NCBI GenBank assembly: GCA_031259935.1
Contig: JAIRKV010000262.1
Location: 1-6,172 of the forward strand
Direction of reading: 5' to 3'
Source of the DNA: Prevotellaceae bacterium
GTDB lineage: Bacteria; Bacteroidota; Bacteroidia; Bacteroidales; UBA932
DNA: 6,172 bases
Translations under genes and position numbers: made by a program
The notes under the pieces: generated by a model
Databases searched by the model: none
Told to the model about the DNA's origin: nothing
What the model saw: the letters and a program-made list of their open reading frames with translations, nothing else
Shown: in pieces, positions 1 through 5,874 of the stretch
Layout of the letters: every line of letters begins with the position of its first letter
Position numbering within the stretch: position 1 is the stretch's first letter

Positions 1-24
1 CAATTTGCATTTATAAATGTTTAT

Positions 25-66
25 AATAAATGATTTCACCACTTATTAAGGAGCGACTAATTAACG
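25..66 (+). repeat. AGGAGCGAYTAA-type intergenic repeat, copy 1
   Basis: A 42-bp stretch that matches 3802-3848 at 35 of 42 positions if a 5-nt AAATG insertion in the other copy is removed. The best conserved part is TTAAGGAGCGA, then TAA and TAACG. It overlaps the purN stop codon and its last codons. The similarity is seen directly; that this is a genome-wide repeat family is inference. Confidence 0.6.
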
Positions 67-651
67 CATCAATACCGATTCAATTATTTTCGGATAATAT
101 TCGTATTCCAAAGCATGAACTTTTTGCGCAAGCGTTTCAGGCGTGTCGGTATCTGAAATCGCACATTTAGCCTGAAAAATAATATCTCCATCATCATAAT
201 TTTCGTTTACGTAATGAATAGTAATTCCCGATTCTTTTTTGCCATCGGCAATTACCGCCTTGTGAACATTATTACCATACATTCCCTTACCGCCATAATC
301 CGGCAGCAAAGCAGGATGAATATTGACTATTCTGTTATTATATAAATGTATTATGCTTTCGGGAACAAGCCACAAAAATCCGGCTAAAACAATCAGATCA
401 ATCTCATTGCGCAATAATTTGTCAATGATTTTATCAGATTTATAAAAATCATCTTTTGAAAAAATAACGGAAGGAACGCCAAAATTGTCAGCACGCTTCA
501 ATACACAGGCAGTTGGAATATTACACAATAATATTTTTACCTTCACGTTCTCATTATTTTCGAAATATCTTATAATATTTTCGGCATTGCTTCCGGATCC
601 GGAAGCAAAAATGGCAATATTTTTAATTTTCAACATATTAATTTTCAGCAT
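61..651 (-). CDS. purN: Phosphoribosylglycinamide formyltransferase (GAR transformylase, PurN)
   Basis: Cytoplasmic enzyme of de novo purine synthesis that transfers the formyl group of 10-formyltetrahydrofolate to glycinamide ribonucleotide. The single formyltransferase fold covers the whole protein. Visible motifs are the N-terminal phosphate-binding stretch FASGSGSN (residues 15-22), NIHPALLP with catalytic Asn110 and His112, the GGKGMYG loop (120-126) and catalytic Asp153 in NYDDGD. Length (196 aa from the first ATG) fits the family. The start is ambiguous: ATG at 651 gives MLKINMLKIKNIAIF, and a second in-frame ATG at 636 gives a 191-aa protein whose N-terminus (MLKIKNIAIFASG) sits closer to the usual family start. 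The two starts lie in a 15-bp tandem duplication. It is divergent from acpP. I see no convincing TAnnTTTG promoter or terminator for it. Its stop codon overlaps a dispersed repeat (25-66). Family assignment is firm; the start is not. Confidence 0.96.
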   Translation of the reverse strand: MLKINMLKIKNIAIFASGSGSNAENIIRYFENNENVKVKILLCNIPTACVLKRADNFGVPSVIFSKDDFYKSDKIIDKLLRNEIDLIVLAGFLWLVPESIIHLYNNRIVNIHPALLPDYGGKGMYGNNVHKAVIADGKKESGITIHYVNENYDDGDIIFQAKCAISDTDTPETLAQKVHALEYEYYPKIIESVLMR

Positions 652-666
652 TTTAGTTTAAAAAAG

Positions 667-696
667 TTTCTATTTAAAAAATAATACTTATATTTG
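667..696 (+). promoter_or_regulatory. Putative Bacteroidota-type promoter of the acpP-fabF-rnc cluster
   Basis: TATATTTG at 689-696 matches the Bacteroidota -7 consensus TAnnTTTG exactly and is followed by CA, as is common in that phylum. The -33 element is weak: TTTC at 667-670, 18 nt upstream, instead of TTTG. A start near 703 would leave a leader of about 115 nt before acpP, long enough to host regulation, but I see no clear stable structure in it, only an AT-only stem (AATTTT/AAAATT) near 750-766. The ATG at 819 follows an A-rich stretch without a Shine-Dalgarno sequence. Confidence 0.6.
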
Positions 697-818
697 CAGG
701 CTGAAATTGCAGCAAAGCATCGTATATGAAGTTTACAAAACAACATGCAATTTTAATAGAAAATTTTGAAATAACACATATTATTATTAAACTAAATTAT
801 TAACTAAAACAAAAAGTT

Positions 819-1058
819 ATGGCAGAAGAAATTGTATCTAAGGTAACAGAAATCATCGTTGACAAATTAGGCGTTGACGAAAAACAAGTAACACCTACAG
901 CAAGTTTTACAAATGATCTTGGTGCAGATTCACTTGATACTGTTGAATTAATTATGGAATTTGAAAAAGTATTTGGGGTACAGATTCCTGATGAAGATGC
1001 AGAAAAAATCACAACGGTAGGCGATGCTATTGCTTACATTAACAGTAAACAATCTTAA
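819..1058 (+). CDS. acpP: Acyl carrier protein (AcpP)
   Basis: Small acidic carrier protein of type II fatty acid synthesis; it holds the growing acyl chain on a 4'-phosphopantetheine arm in the cytoplasm. The 79-residue length is normal. The attachment motif GADSLD is present with the modified serine at Ser38. Helix II follows as TVELIMEFEKVFGVQIPDED, the acidic face that docks partner enzymes. The ATG at 819 gives the typical short N-terminus (MAEEIVSKV). It lies 52 nt upstream of fabF, the enzyme that uses it, and is the first gene of the cluster, directly behind the promoter at 667-696. Nothing is truncated or unusual. An antisense reading frame over the same bases is a shadow. Confidence 0.98.
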   Translation: MAEEIVSKVTEIIVDKLGVDEKQVTPTASFTNDLGADSLDTVELIMEFEKVFGVQIPDEDAEKITTVGDAIAYINSKQS

Positions 1059-1063
1059 ATTTG
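1056..1063 (+). promoter_or_regulatory. Possible internal -7 element before fabF
   Basis: TAAATTTG fits TAnnTTTG, and its first three bases are the acpP stop codon. The nearest -33 candidate is ATTG at 1029-1032, a spacer of 23 nt that is too long for the usual 19-21. It may allow fabF-rnc transcription independent of acpP, but the match could be chance in AT-rich DNA. Confidence 0.25.
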
Positions 1064-1110
1064 CAGAGGGTTAGATTTATTTCAAAAGTAAATTTTGACA
1101 GAGAAAGACT

Positions 1111-2364
1111 ATGGAATTAAAACGAGTTGTAATAACAGGTATAGGAACAATAAATCCATTGGGAAATAATGTCGGCGACTTTTTTGACAGCCTGATAAAA
1201 GGCGTAAGTGGCGCCGATTTGATAACTTATTTTGATACAACCAATTTCAAAACAAAATTTGCTTGTGAAGTAAAAAATTACAATCCCGCCGACTATTTCG
1301 ACCGCAAAGAGGTTCGCAAACACGATCTGTATTCACAATTCGGCATGATTGCCGCCGATCAGGCAATTGAAGATGCAGGAATAAGCAAAGAATCGGCAGA
1401 CCCTTTCAGAATCGGAGTTGTGTGGGCGTCAGGTATTGGAGGTATCCGTACTTTTTTTGATGAAGTAAAGGGCTTTATTGAGGGCGGCGGAATCCCTCGT
1501 TTTAGCCCTTTTTTTGTTCCTAAAATGATTGCAGACATTTGCGCAGGTTATATTTCCATAAAACACGGATTTTGCGGACCAAATTATGCAACAGTTTCAG
1601 CATGTGCATCATCAACGCACGCACTTATCGAAGCGATGAACCATATTCGCCGCGGAAGAGCCATTATAATGGTTGCCGGCGGTTCCGAATCGGCTATCAA
1701 TGAAGCAGGAGTCGGAGGATTTAACTCAATGCAGGCATTGTCGGTAAATAACGATAATTACCGTACGGCATCCCGCCCGTTCGACAAAAACCGCGATGGT
1801 TTTGTAATAGGCGAAGGCGCAGCCGGACTTATTCTCGAAGAATATGAACACGCAAAAGCGCGCGGAGCAAAAATATATGCCGAAGTTATGGGCGGCGGAA
1901 TGTCAGCCGATGCATATCATCTTACAGCGCCGCATCCCGAAGGGCTTGGCGCAGCAAGCGTTATGCACACAGCGCTCGACGATTCAAATCTTAAAACATC
2001 CGACATCGATTATATTAATGTTCACGGAACATCAACACCGCTTGGCGATATTGCCGAATTGAAAGCAATACAGAAAGTATTCGGAGAAAATATTTTGAAA
2101 ATCAATATAAGTTCAACAAAATCAATGACAGGGCATTTACTTGGCGCTGCCGGCGCTATTGAAACTTTGGCTTGTATTTGCGCAATTCAAAATCAAATAA
2201 TCCCGCCAACAATCAATTTTGAAACGCCGGACGAAGAAATAGATTACGAAAAATTAAATCTTACGCTTAACAAAGCCCAATCGCGCAAAGTTAACATAAC
2301 CCTGAGCAATACATTCGGATTTGGCGGACATAATGCAGCAATAATTATTAAGAAATTAGATTAA
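1111..2364 (+). CDS. fabF: 3-oxoacyl-[acyl-carrier-protein] synthase II (FabF)
   Basis: Condensing enzyme that joins malonyl-ACP to acyl-ACP in each elongation round of fatty acid synthesis; a cytoplasmic homodimer. The thiolase fold is full length (417 aa; FabF is usually about 410-420). The catalytic triad is intact: Cys165 in VSACASS, His305 in NVHGTSTP and His342 in TKSMTGHLLGAAGA, with the supporting Lys337. The C-terminal gating loop TFGFGGHN (401-408) is present, with Phe402 in the position of the gating Phe. The N-terminus MELKRVVITGIGTINPLG is a standard family start, so the ATG at 1111 is well supported. It is transcribed with acpP upstream (52-nt gap) and rnc downstream (3-nt gap). 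FabF fits better than FabB from overall sequence and from pairing with acpP. Nothing is missing. Confidence 0.97.
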   Translation: MELKRVVITGIGTINPLGNNVGDFFDSLIKGVSGADLITYFDTTNFKTKFACEVKNYNPADYFDRKEVRKHDLYSQFGMIAADQAIEDAGISKESADPFRIGVVWASGIGGIRTFFDEVKGFIEGGGIPRFSPFFVPKMIADICAGYISIKHGFCGPNYATVSACASSTHALIEAMNHIRRGRAIIMVAGGSESAINEAGVGGFNSMQALSVNNDNYRTASRPFDKNRDGFVIGEGAAGLILEEYEHAKARGAKIYAEVMGGGMSADAYHLTAPHPEGLGAASVMHTALDDSNLKTSDIDYINVHGTSTPLGDIAELKAIQKVFGENILKINISSTKSMTGHLLGAAGAIETLACICAIQNQIIPPTINFETPDEEIDYEKLNLTLNKAQSRKVNITLSNTFGFGGHNAAIIIKKLD

Positions 2365-2367
2365 ACA

Positions 2368-3108
2368 TTGATACCGTTTGTTAAATCTATAGCAGTCAAC
2401 TACTCTGACGACAAGCAGTTATACAAAAGCCTGAAAAAGGTTTTAGGAAGATATCCTAACGATATTGATTTATATAAAATAGCACTGACGCTGAGGTCGA
2501 ACGTAGTTTACGATAAAAATAAAAAAAACAGAACAAACGAACGCCTGGAATATCTCGGCGACGCAATTATAGGAAGTATAGTTGCCGAATATCTTTTCAC
2601 ACAATTTCCAAATAAACAGGAAGGATTTCTTACAAAAATGCGAGCAAAAATAGTAAGCCGAAAAAGCCTTAATTCGCTGTCGCAACAAAGCGGGCTTATG
2701 AAACTGCAAACGCAACATCGAACCCATAACAAACAGGCAAAAGGCGCTGCGGGAAATATTTTTGAAGCCGTACACGGAGCCATGCTGCTTGATTTTGGTT
2801 ATGCAACTACCAGAAAAATATTTATAAAACAATTTCTTAAATTCGTTGATATTAATAAATTAATTGAAGAAGAAGTTGATTACAAAAGCAAAATACTTGA
2901 ATGGGGACAAAAAAATAAAACAAAACTGGTTTTTGAATGTTATGAAGAATCAGGCATCCCAAGTGCAAATCGCTTTAGAGCAATACTTTTCGAGAACAAC
3001 GTTATTCTCGGCGAAGGCTACGGAGCATCGAAAAAAGAAGCCGAACAAGCCGCATCAAAACAAGTAATATTTAGCGGAAAAATAGATATAAATGTCATTG
3101 GTATTTAG
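2368..3108 (+). CDS. rnc: Ribonuclease III
   Basis: Double-strand-specific endoribonuclease acting in rRNA processing and mRNA decay. The RNase III catalytic domain spans roughly residues 18-160 with signature NERLEYLGDA (57-66), giving Glu58, Glu61 and Asp65, and the second cluster GNIFEA with Glu133. Asn130 replaces the metal-binding Asp (Asp114 in E. coli). A double-stranded-RNA-binding domain follows (about 171-236: DYKSKILEWGQKNK, then GYGASKKEAEQAASK). The start is a TTG at 2368: a fabF stop lies just upstream in the same frame, and the next in-frame ATG (residue 91) would remove the signature. The resulting N-terminus has the length I recall for Bacteroides RNase III. No Shine-Dalgarno is visible, so translation is probably coupled to fabF. 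Length, 246 aa, is normal. No clear terminator follows. Confidence 0.95.
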   Translation: MIPFVKSIAVNYSDDKQLYKSLKKVLGRYPNDIDLYKIALTLRSNVVYDKNKKNRTNERLEYLGDAIIGSIVAEYLFTQFPNKQEGFLTKMRAKIVSRKSLNSLSQQSGLMKLQTQHRTHNKQAKGAAGNIFEAVHGAMLLDFGYATTRKIFIKQFLKFVDINKLIEEEVDYKSKILEWGQKNKTKLVFECYEESGIPSANRFRAILFENNVILGEGYGASKKEAEQAASKQVIFSGKIDINVIGI

Positions 3109-3130
3109 ATATTTTATCATAAAGATATAA

Positions 3131-3168
3131 TTAATCGCTCTTTGATTTAAAATTTAAAGAATAATCAT
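3131..3168 (-). repeat. Degenerate AGGAGCGAYTAA-type repeat, possible copy 3
   Basis: On the minus strand the core reads TCAAAGAGCGATTAA, close to TTAAGGAGCGATTAA in the copy at 3802-3848, and ATGATT lies upstream in both. Spacing between these parts differs by several nucleotides, so this copy is tentative. It sits just behind rnc in the same orientation relative to the gene as copy 1 has behind purN. Confidence 0.35.
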
Positions 3169-3192
3169 AGAGGCAAAACAATAAACCACACA

Positions 3193-3254
3193 TCATTGCG
3201 AGGAATGAAATGACGAAGCAACCGAAGCGCAGCGAAGCTCAACGGAGTTAATCC
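3193..3254 (+). repeat. TCATTGCGAG-type repeat, single end (copy A)
   Basis: This 62-bp stretch is repeated in inverted orientation at 3635-3696 with 60 of 62 positions identical; the differences are at 3199 and 3214. It starts TCATTGCGAGGAATG and ends GGAGTTAATCC. The following bases (TAATCCGGAAAAA) are shared with the short arm at 3558-3599. No matching opposite end is found right next to it, so it looks like half of a two-ended element. Confidence 0.85.
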
Positions 3255-3399
3255 GGAAAAAACCGTAATTGCAAAAAATTAAACGCCGAAGCACACAAAA
3301 ACCTTATTTCTACCTTATTTCAAAAATAAAACAACCTTAGTAACAAGGCAGGATAACACACACCTCAACCTTATTACCTTATTGTTGATTTGTTTATTC

Positions 3400-3552
3400 G
3401 CATTCCGTCAGGAATGCATCGCTCGGTAGAAACGACATCTCTTTGTGCATCACGTGCGGGTTATTGCAAATGACTTGAAAAACCGCCGCTGCTCCGCACG
3501 TAACCTGTGGTTACGGTGAAATTTCTACCGATATTTTGTCCCTGACGAGACA
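3400..3552 (+). repeat. Structured palindromic element with nested stem-loops
   Basis: Several perfect stems are visible. GCATTCC (3400-3406) pairs with GGAATGC (3411-3417) around a GTCA loop. TCGGTAGAAA (3423-3432) pairs with TTTCTACCGA (3522-3531), closing a ~90-nt domain. Within it, ACGTGCGG (3452-3459) pairs with CCGCACGT (3494-3501), and CGTAACC (3499-3505) pairs with GGTTACG (3509-3515). On the right, TGTCCC (3537-3542) pairs with GAGACA (3547-3552) with one mismatch around a TGAC loop. The two outer loops, GTCA and TGAC, are complementary. It resembles hairpin-bearing repeats common in Bacteroidota genomes, which is recall and was not searched. It may be a mobile non-autonomous element or a structured RNA. 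Confidence 0.65.
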
Positions 3553-3557
3553 TTTTT

Positions 3558-3700
3558 TTCGTCATTGCGAACTGCGAAGCAGGAAGTAATCCGGAAAAAT
3601 AAATGAATAAAAAATAAACAATAAATTATATTTTGGATTAACTCCGTTGAGCTTCGCTGCGCTTCGGTTGCTTCATCATTTCATTCCTCACAATGACGAA
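3558..3700. mobile_element. Two-ended palindromic (MITE-like) repeat element
   Basis: The element is bounded by a perfect 10-bp terminal inverted repeat, TTCGTCATTG (3558-3567) and CAATGACGAA (3691-3700). Inside, a short left arm ends AGTAATCC (3585-3592) and a longer right arm begins GGATTAACT (3635-3643); these face each other across a ~42-bp AT-rich centre. The right arm is the inverted 62-bp copy of 3193-3254. It has no coding capacity. I see no convincing target-site duplication, only T- and A-rich flanks. The TCATTGCGAG...CGAAGC palindrome type is known from many bacterial genomes; whether this one moves, and by what enzyme, cannot be told here. Confidence 0.65.
3635..3696 (-). repeat. 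TCATTGCGAG-type repeat, inverted copy (copy B)
   Basis: This is the reverse complement of 3193-3254 at 60 of 62 positions, and it forms the right arm of the palindromic element at 3558-3700. Unlike copy A and the short left arm, it is flanked on its inner side by TTTT rather than GGAAAA, so the conserved unit ends at AATCC. Confidence 0.85.
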
Positions 3701-3801
3701 CAAAAAAAGAAAAAATCTGTTCTTGTTTTGCCGAAATTTATCTTGTATGTATATGAAACACGGTATTTTTATTCGATAATTTACATTCATAATTTACTTT
3801 T

Positions 3802-3848
3802 AATAAATGAAATGATTTTAATGCTTTTTAAGGAGCGATTAAATAACG
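3802..3848 (+). repeat. AGGAGCGAYTAA-type intergenic repeat, copy 2
   Basis: This matches 25-66 at 35 of 42 positions after allowing for a 5-nt AAATG insertion at 3810-3814. The core TTTAAGGAGCGATTAAATAACG is the best conserved part. It lies about 200 bp upstream of the gene at 4047, beyond its putative promoter. Confidence 0.6.
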
Positions 3849-3994
3849 ATTGGATGCTATCAAAAAAAGGTTTTCACATAAAAATCTTTTCCGCCATTTT
3901 ACATAAAATTTGCCACAAAAGTAATAAAAAAAACAATATTTGAAAAAAACAGTAAAAAAATATGTTTTCATTATATATATTGGTTTTAATTCAT

Positions 3995-4002
3995 TAATTT
4001 TG
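3995..4002 (+). promoter_or_regulatory. Putative -7 promoter element of the carboxyltransferase gene
   Basis: TAATTTTG matches TAnnTTTG. A start near 4008 would give a leader of about 38 nt. No TTTG lies at the expected -33 distance; the nearest is TTGG at 3980-3983, which is too close. A Shine-Dalgarno-like AAAGGA (4032-4037) sits 9 nt before the ATG at 4047, unusually clear for this window. Confidence 0.5.
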
Positions 4003-4046
4003 TCGTTTCAAAATAAAATATACAAGAAAATAAAGGAAAAAACAAA

Positions 4047-5828
4047 ATGGCAAAAGAAATAAAATTCAGTCTTTTATACCGCGATATGTGGCAATCGTCG
4101 GGAAAATATCAACCGCGTGTTGATCAGTTGGAACAAATAGCTCCCGTAATTATTGATATGGGTTGCTTTGCCCGCGTTGAAACAAATGGCGGCGCATTTG
4201 AACAGGTAAATCTGTTATATGGAGAGAATCCTAATGTGGCAGTTCGTAAATTTACAAAACCTTTTAATCAGGTCGGTATAAAAACTCACATGCTCGACAG
4301 AGGGTTAAACGCCCTGCGAATGTATCCCGTTCCTGCCGATGTCCGTAAGTTAATGTATAAGGTTAAACACGCCCAAGGCGTTGACATTACCCGTATTTTC
4401 TGCGGACTCAACGACAGCAGAAATATTATTCGTTCAATAAAATATGCAAAAGAAGGAGGAATGACGCCTCAAGGTTCGCTTTGCATTACTTATTCGCCCA
4501 TTCACACTGTTGAATATTACGTAAACCTTGCGAAAGTTTTGATAGAAAACGGAGCAGAAGAAATATGCCTTAAAGACATGGCAGGAATCGGACGCCCGTA
4601 CAGTATAGGTCAAATTATCAAAGGAATAAAAACGGCGTATCCTGATATAATTGTTGATTATCACGGACACAGCGGACCCGGATTTTCGGTTGCTTCGATG
4701 CTCGAAGCCGCAAAAAACGGAGTTGATATAATAAATGTCGCCATGGAGCCTGTTTCGTGGGGAATGGTTCACCCTGATGTTATTACAATTCAGGCTATGC
4801 TTAAAGATGCAGGATTTGAAGTTCCCGAAATAAATATGAAAGCATACATGGAAGCTCGCCGTTTGACACAGTCGTTTATTGACGATTTTCTTGGATATTT
4901 TATGGATCCAAGCAACAAAGTAAGTACATCACTGCTGATTGGCTGCGGACTTCCGGGCGGAATGATGGGTTCGATGATGGCTGACCTCAAAGGCATGCAC
5001 AATGCAATAAACATGGCGCTTCGTCAACATAAAAAACCTGAAGTTACGCTAAACGAACTGGTTGTTCAACTGTTTCAGGAAGTTGAATACGTATGGCCCA
5101 AACTCGGTTATCCTCCACTGGTAACGCCATTCAGTCAGTATGTTAAAAATATTGCATTGATGAATATCTTTTCTCTGGCAAAAAATGAGCCGCGATTCTC
5201 AATTATTGATAAAGATACGTGGAATATGATTCTCGGAAAAGCAGGGAAATTACCCGGAACATTAGCTCCTGAAATTATTGAACTTGCTCAAAAAAATAAT
5301 CTCGAATTTTATGAAGGCGACCCTCAGGATGCTTTCCCCGACCAACTCGATGAATATCGCAAAGAAATGAAAGAAAACAATTGGGATTTGGGACTGGACT
5401 GTGAAGAACTGTTTGAACTGGCAATGCACGACCGCCAGTATCGCGATTATAAATCGGGAATAGCCAAAGAACGTTTCAATAAAGAACTGGAAGCGGCAAA
5501 AGAAAAAGCCAACGCTCCGATTATATCGGTCAGACCTGTTGTTGAAATGCCAAAATTTGATGTGGAAAAAATACTCGAACAGTATCCGAATGCCAAACCG
5601 CTTCATGCACCGTGCAAAGGCGAAGTTATTTGGCAATACGATGTGGACGACAAATCGACTGCACCCACAACAGGAACAAAATTCAATGAAGGCGACAAAG
5701 TCTGTTTCGTGCAGGCATATTACGGATTAGAAGCCGTTGAAGCGCCTTTTGACGGTAAAATAGTTGCCGTATTTGCAAAGCAGGGAGATAAAATACAAAA
5801 AGGCGAAATTCTCGGATTCATAAGCTAA
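4047..5828 (+). CDS. oadA: OadA/PycB-family carboxyltransferase with a non-canonical biotin-carrier-like C-terminus
   Basis: Similar to the alpha subunit of oxaloacetate decarboxylase and subunit B of pyruvate carboxylase, which move CO2 between biotin and pyruvate/oxaloacetate. The TIM-barrel carboxyltransferase domain (about 4-270) keeps the metal site: Asp13 in YRDMWQS, Lys176 in CLKDMAG (the usually carbamylated Lys), and His206 and His208 in DYHGHSGPG. The conserved carboxylase domain follows (about 290-470, with GLPGGMMGSMM and PPLVTPFSQYVKN), then a charged linker. The last ~75 residues read as a biotinyl/lipoyl-like fold (HAPCKGEV to GDKIQKGEILGFIS), but the EAMK motif is QAYY (556-559), so Tyr559 stands where biotin-Lys should be. 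It cannot be biotinylated there and may need a separate carrier protein. The start is well supported by the N-terminus (MAKEIKFSLLYRDMWQ). It is apparently monocistronic. Family is firm; pyruvate carboxylation versus oxaloacetate decarboxylation is undecided. Confidence 0.85.
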   Translation: MAKEIKFSLLYRDMWQSSGKYQPRVDQLEQIAPVIIDMGCFARVETNGGAFEQVNLLYGENPNVAVRKFTKPFNQVGIKTHMLDRGLNALRMYPVPADVRKLMYKVKHAQGVDITRIFCGLNDSRNIIRSIKYAKEGGMTPQGSLCITYSPIHTVEYYVNLAKVLIENGAEEICLKDMAGIGRPYSIGQIIKGIKTAYPDIIVDYHGHSGPGFSVASMLEAAKNGVDIINVAMEPVSWGMVHPDVITIQAMLKDAGFEVPEINMKAYMEARRLTQSFIDDFLGYFMDPSNKVSTSLLIGCGLPGGMMGSMMADLKGMHNAINMALRQHKKPEVTLNELVVQLFQEVEYVWPKLGYPPLVTPFSQYVKNIALMNIFSLAKNEPRFSIIDKDTWNMILGKAGKLPGTLAPEIIELAQKNNLEFYEGDPQDAFPDQLDEYRKEMKENNWDLGLDCEELFELAMHDRQYRDYKSGIAKERFNKELEAAKEKANAPIISVRPVVEMPKFDVEKILEQYPNAKPLHAPCKGEVIWQYDVDDKSTAPTTGTKFNEGDKVCFVQAYYGLEAVEAPFDGKIVAVFAKQGDKIQKGEILGFIS

Positions 5829-5874
5829 CACTGCAAATTTATATTTTGATATTTTTATATATTTAAATTGTGTT

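Larger units (their letters stand above)
3109..4046. other. Repeat-rich 938-bp intergenic spacer
   Basis: No credible gene lies here. From left to right it holds: a possible inverted copy of the AGGAGCGAYTAA repeat (3131-3168); a single end of a TCATTGCGAG-type repeat (3193-3254); AT-rich DNA with four ACCTTATT units (3301-3308, 3312-3319, and a tandem pair at 3368-3383); a structured element (3400-3552); a two-ended palindromic element (3558-3700); the second copy of the AGGAGCGAYTAA repeat (3802-3848); poly-A-rich DNA; and the putative promoter of the next gene. The GC-richer islands coincide with the repeats. The reading frame at 3647-3943 runs through repeat sequence and shows no protein features. 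Confidence 0.85.

Noticed and set aside
2470..2832. Minus-strand reading frames opposite rnc
   Set aside because: These are shadows of the rnc coding strand: Cys/Phe-rich translations with no recognisable family, over a gene with strong motifs.
3136..3161. TCTTT/AAAGA stem after rnc as a terminator
   Set aside because: The stem is short, AT-only and interrupted, with no T-tract after it, so it cannot be supported as an intrinsic terminator.
3301..3383. ACCTTATT units as a possible CRISPR or iteron array
   Set aside because: Only four 8-bp units with irregular spacing, one pair being directly tandem. There are no 25-40 bp repeats with unique spacers and no origin or replication gene nearby.
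3193..3696. Composite transposon bounded by 62-bp inverted repeats
   Set aside because: No transposase or cargo lies inside, no target-site duplication flanks the pair, and copy B belongs to its own element with the short arm at 3558. Independent repeat insertions explain it better.
3647..3943. 98-residue plus-strand reading frame in the spacer
   Set aside because: Its first third is read through the palindromic repeat arm, the rest is AT-rich with no domain, and it overlaps the second AGGAGCGAYTAA repeat. It has no ribosome site or promoter.
4434..5636. Minus-strand reading frames opposite the carboxyltransferase gene
   Set aside because: These antisense shadows lie over a full-length conserved gene and show no domain, promoter or ribosome site.
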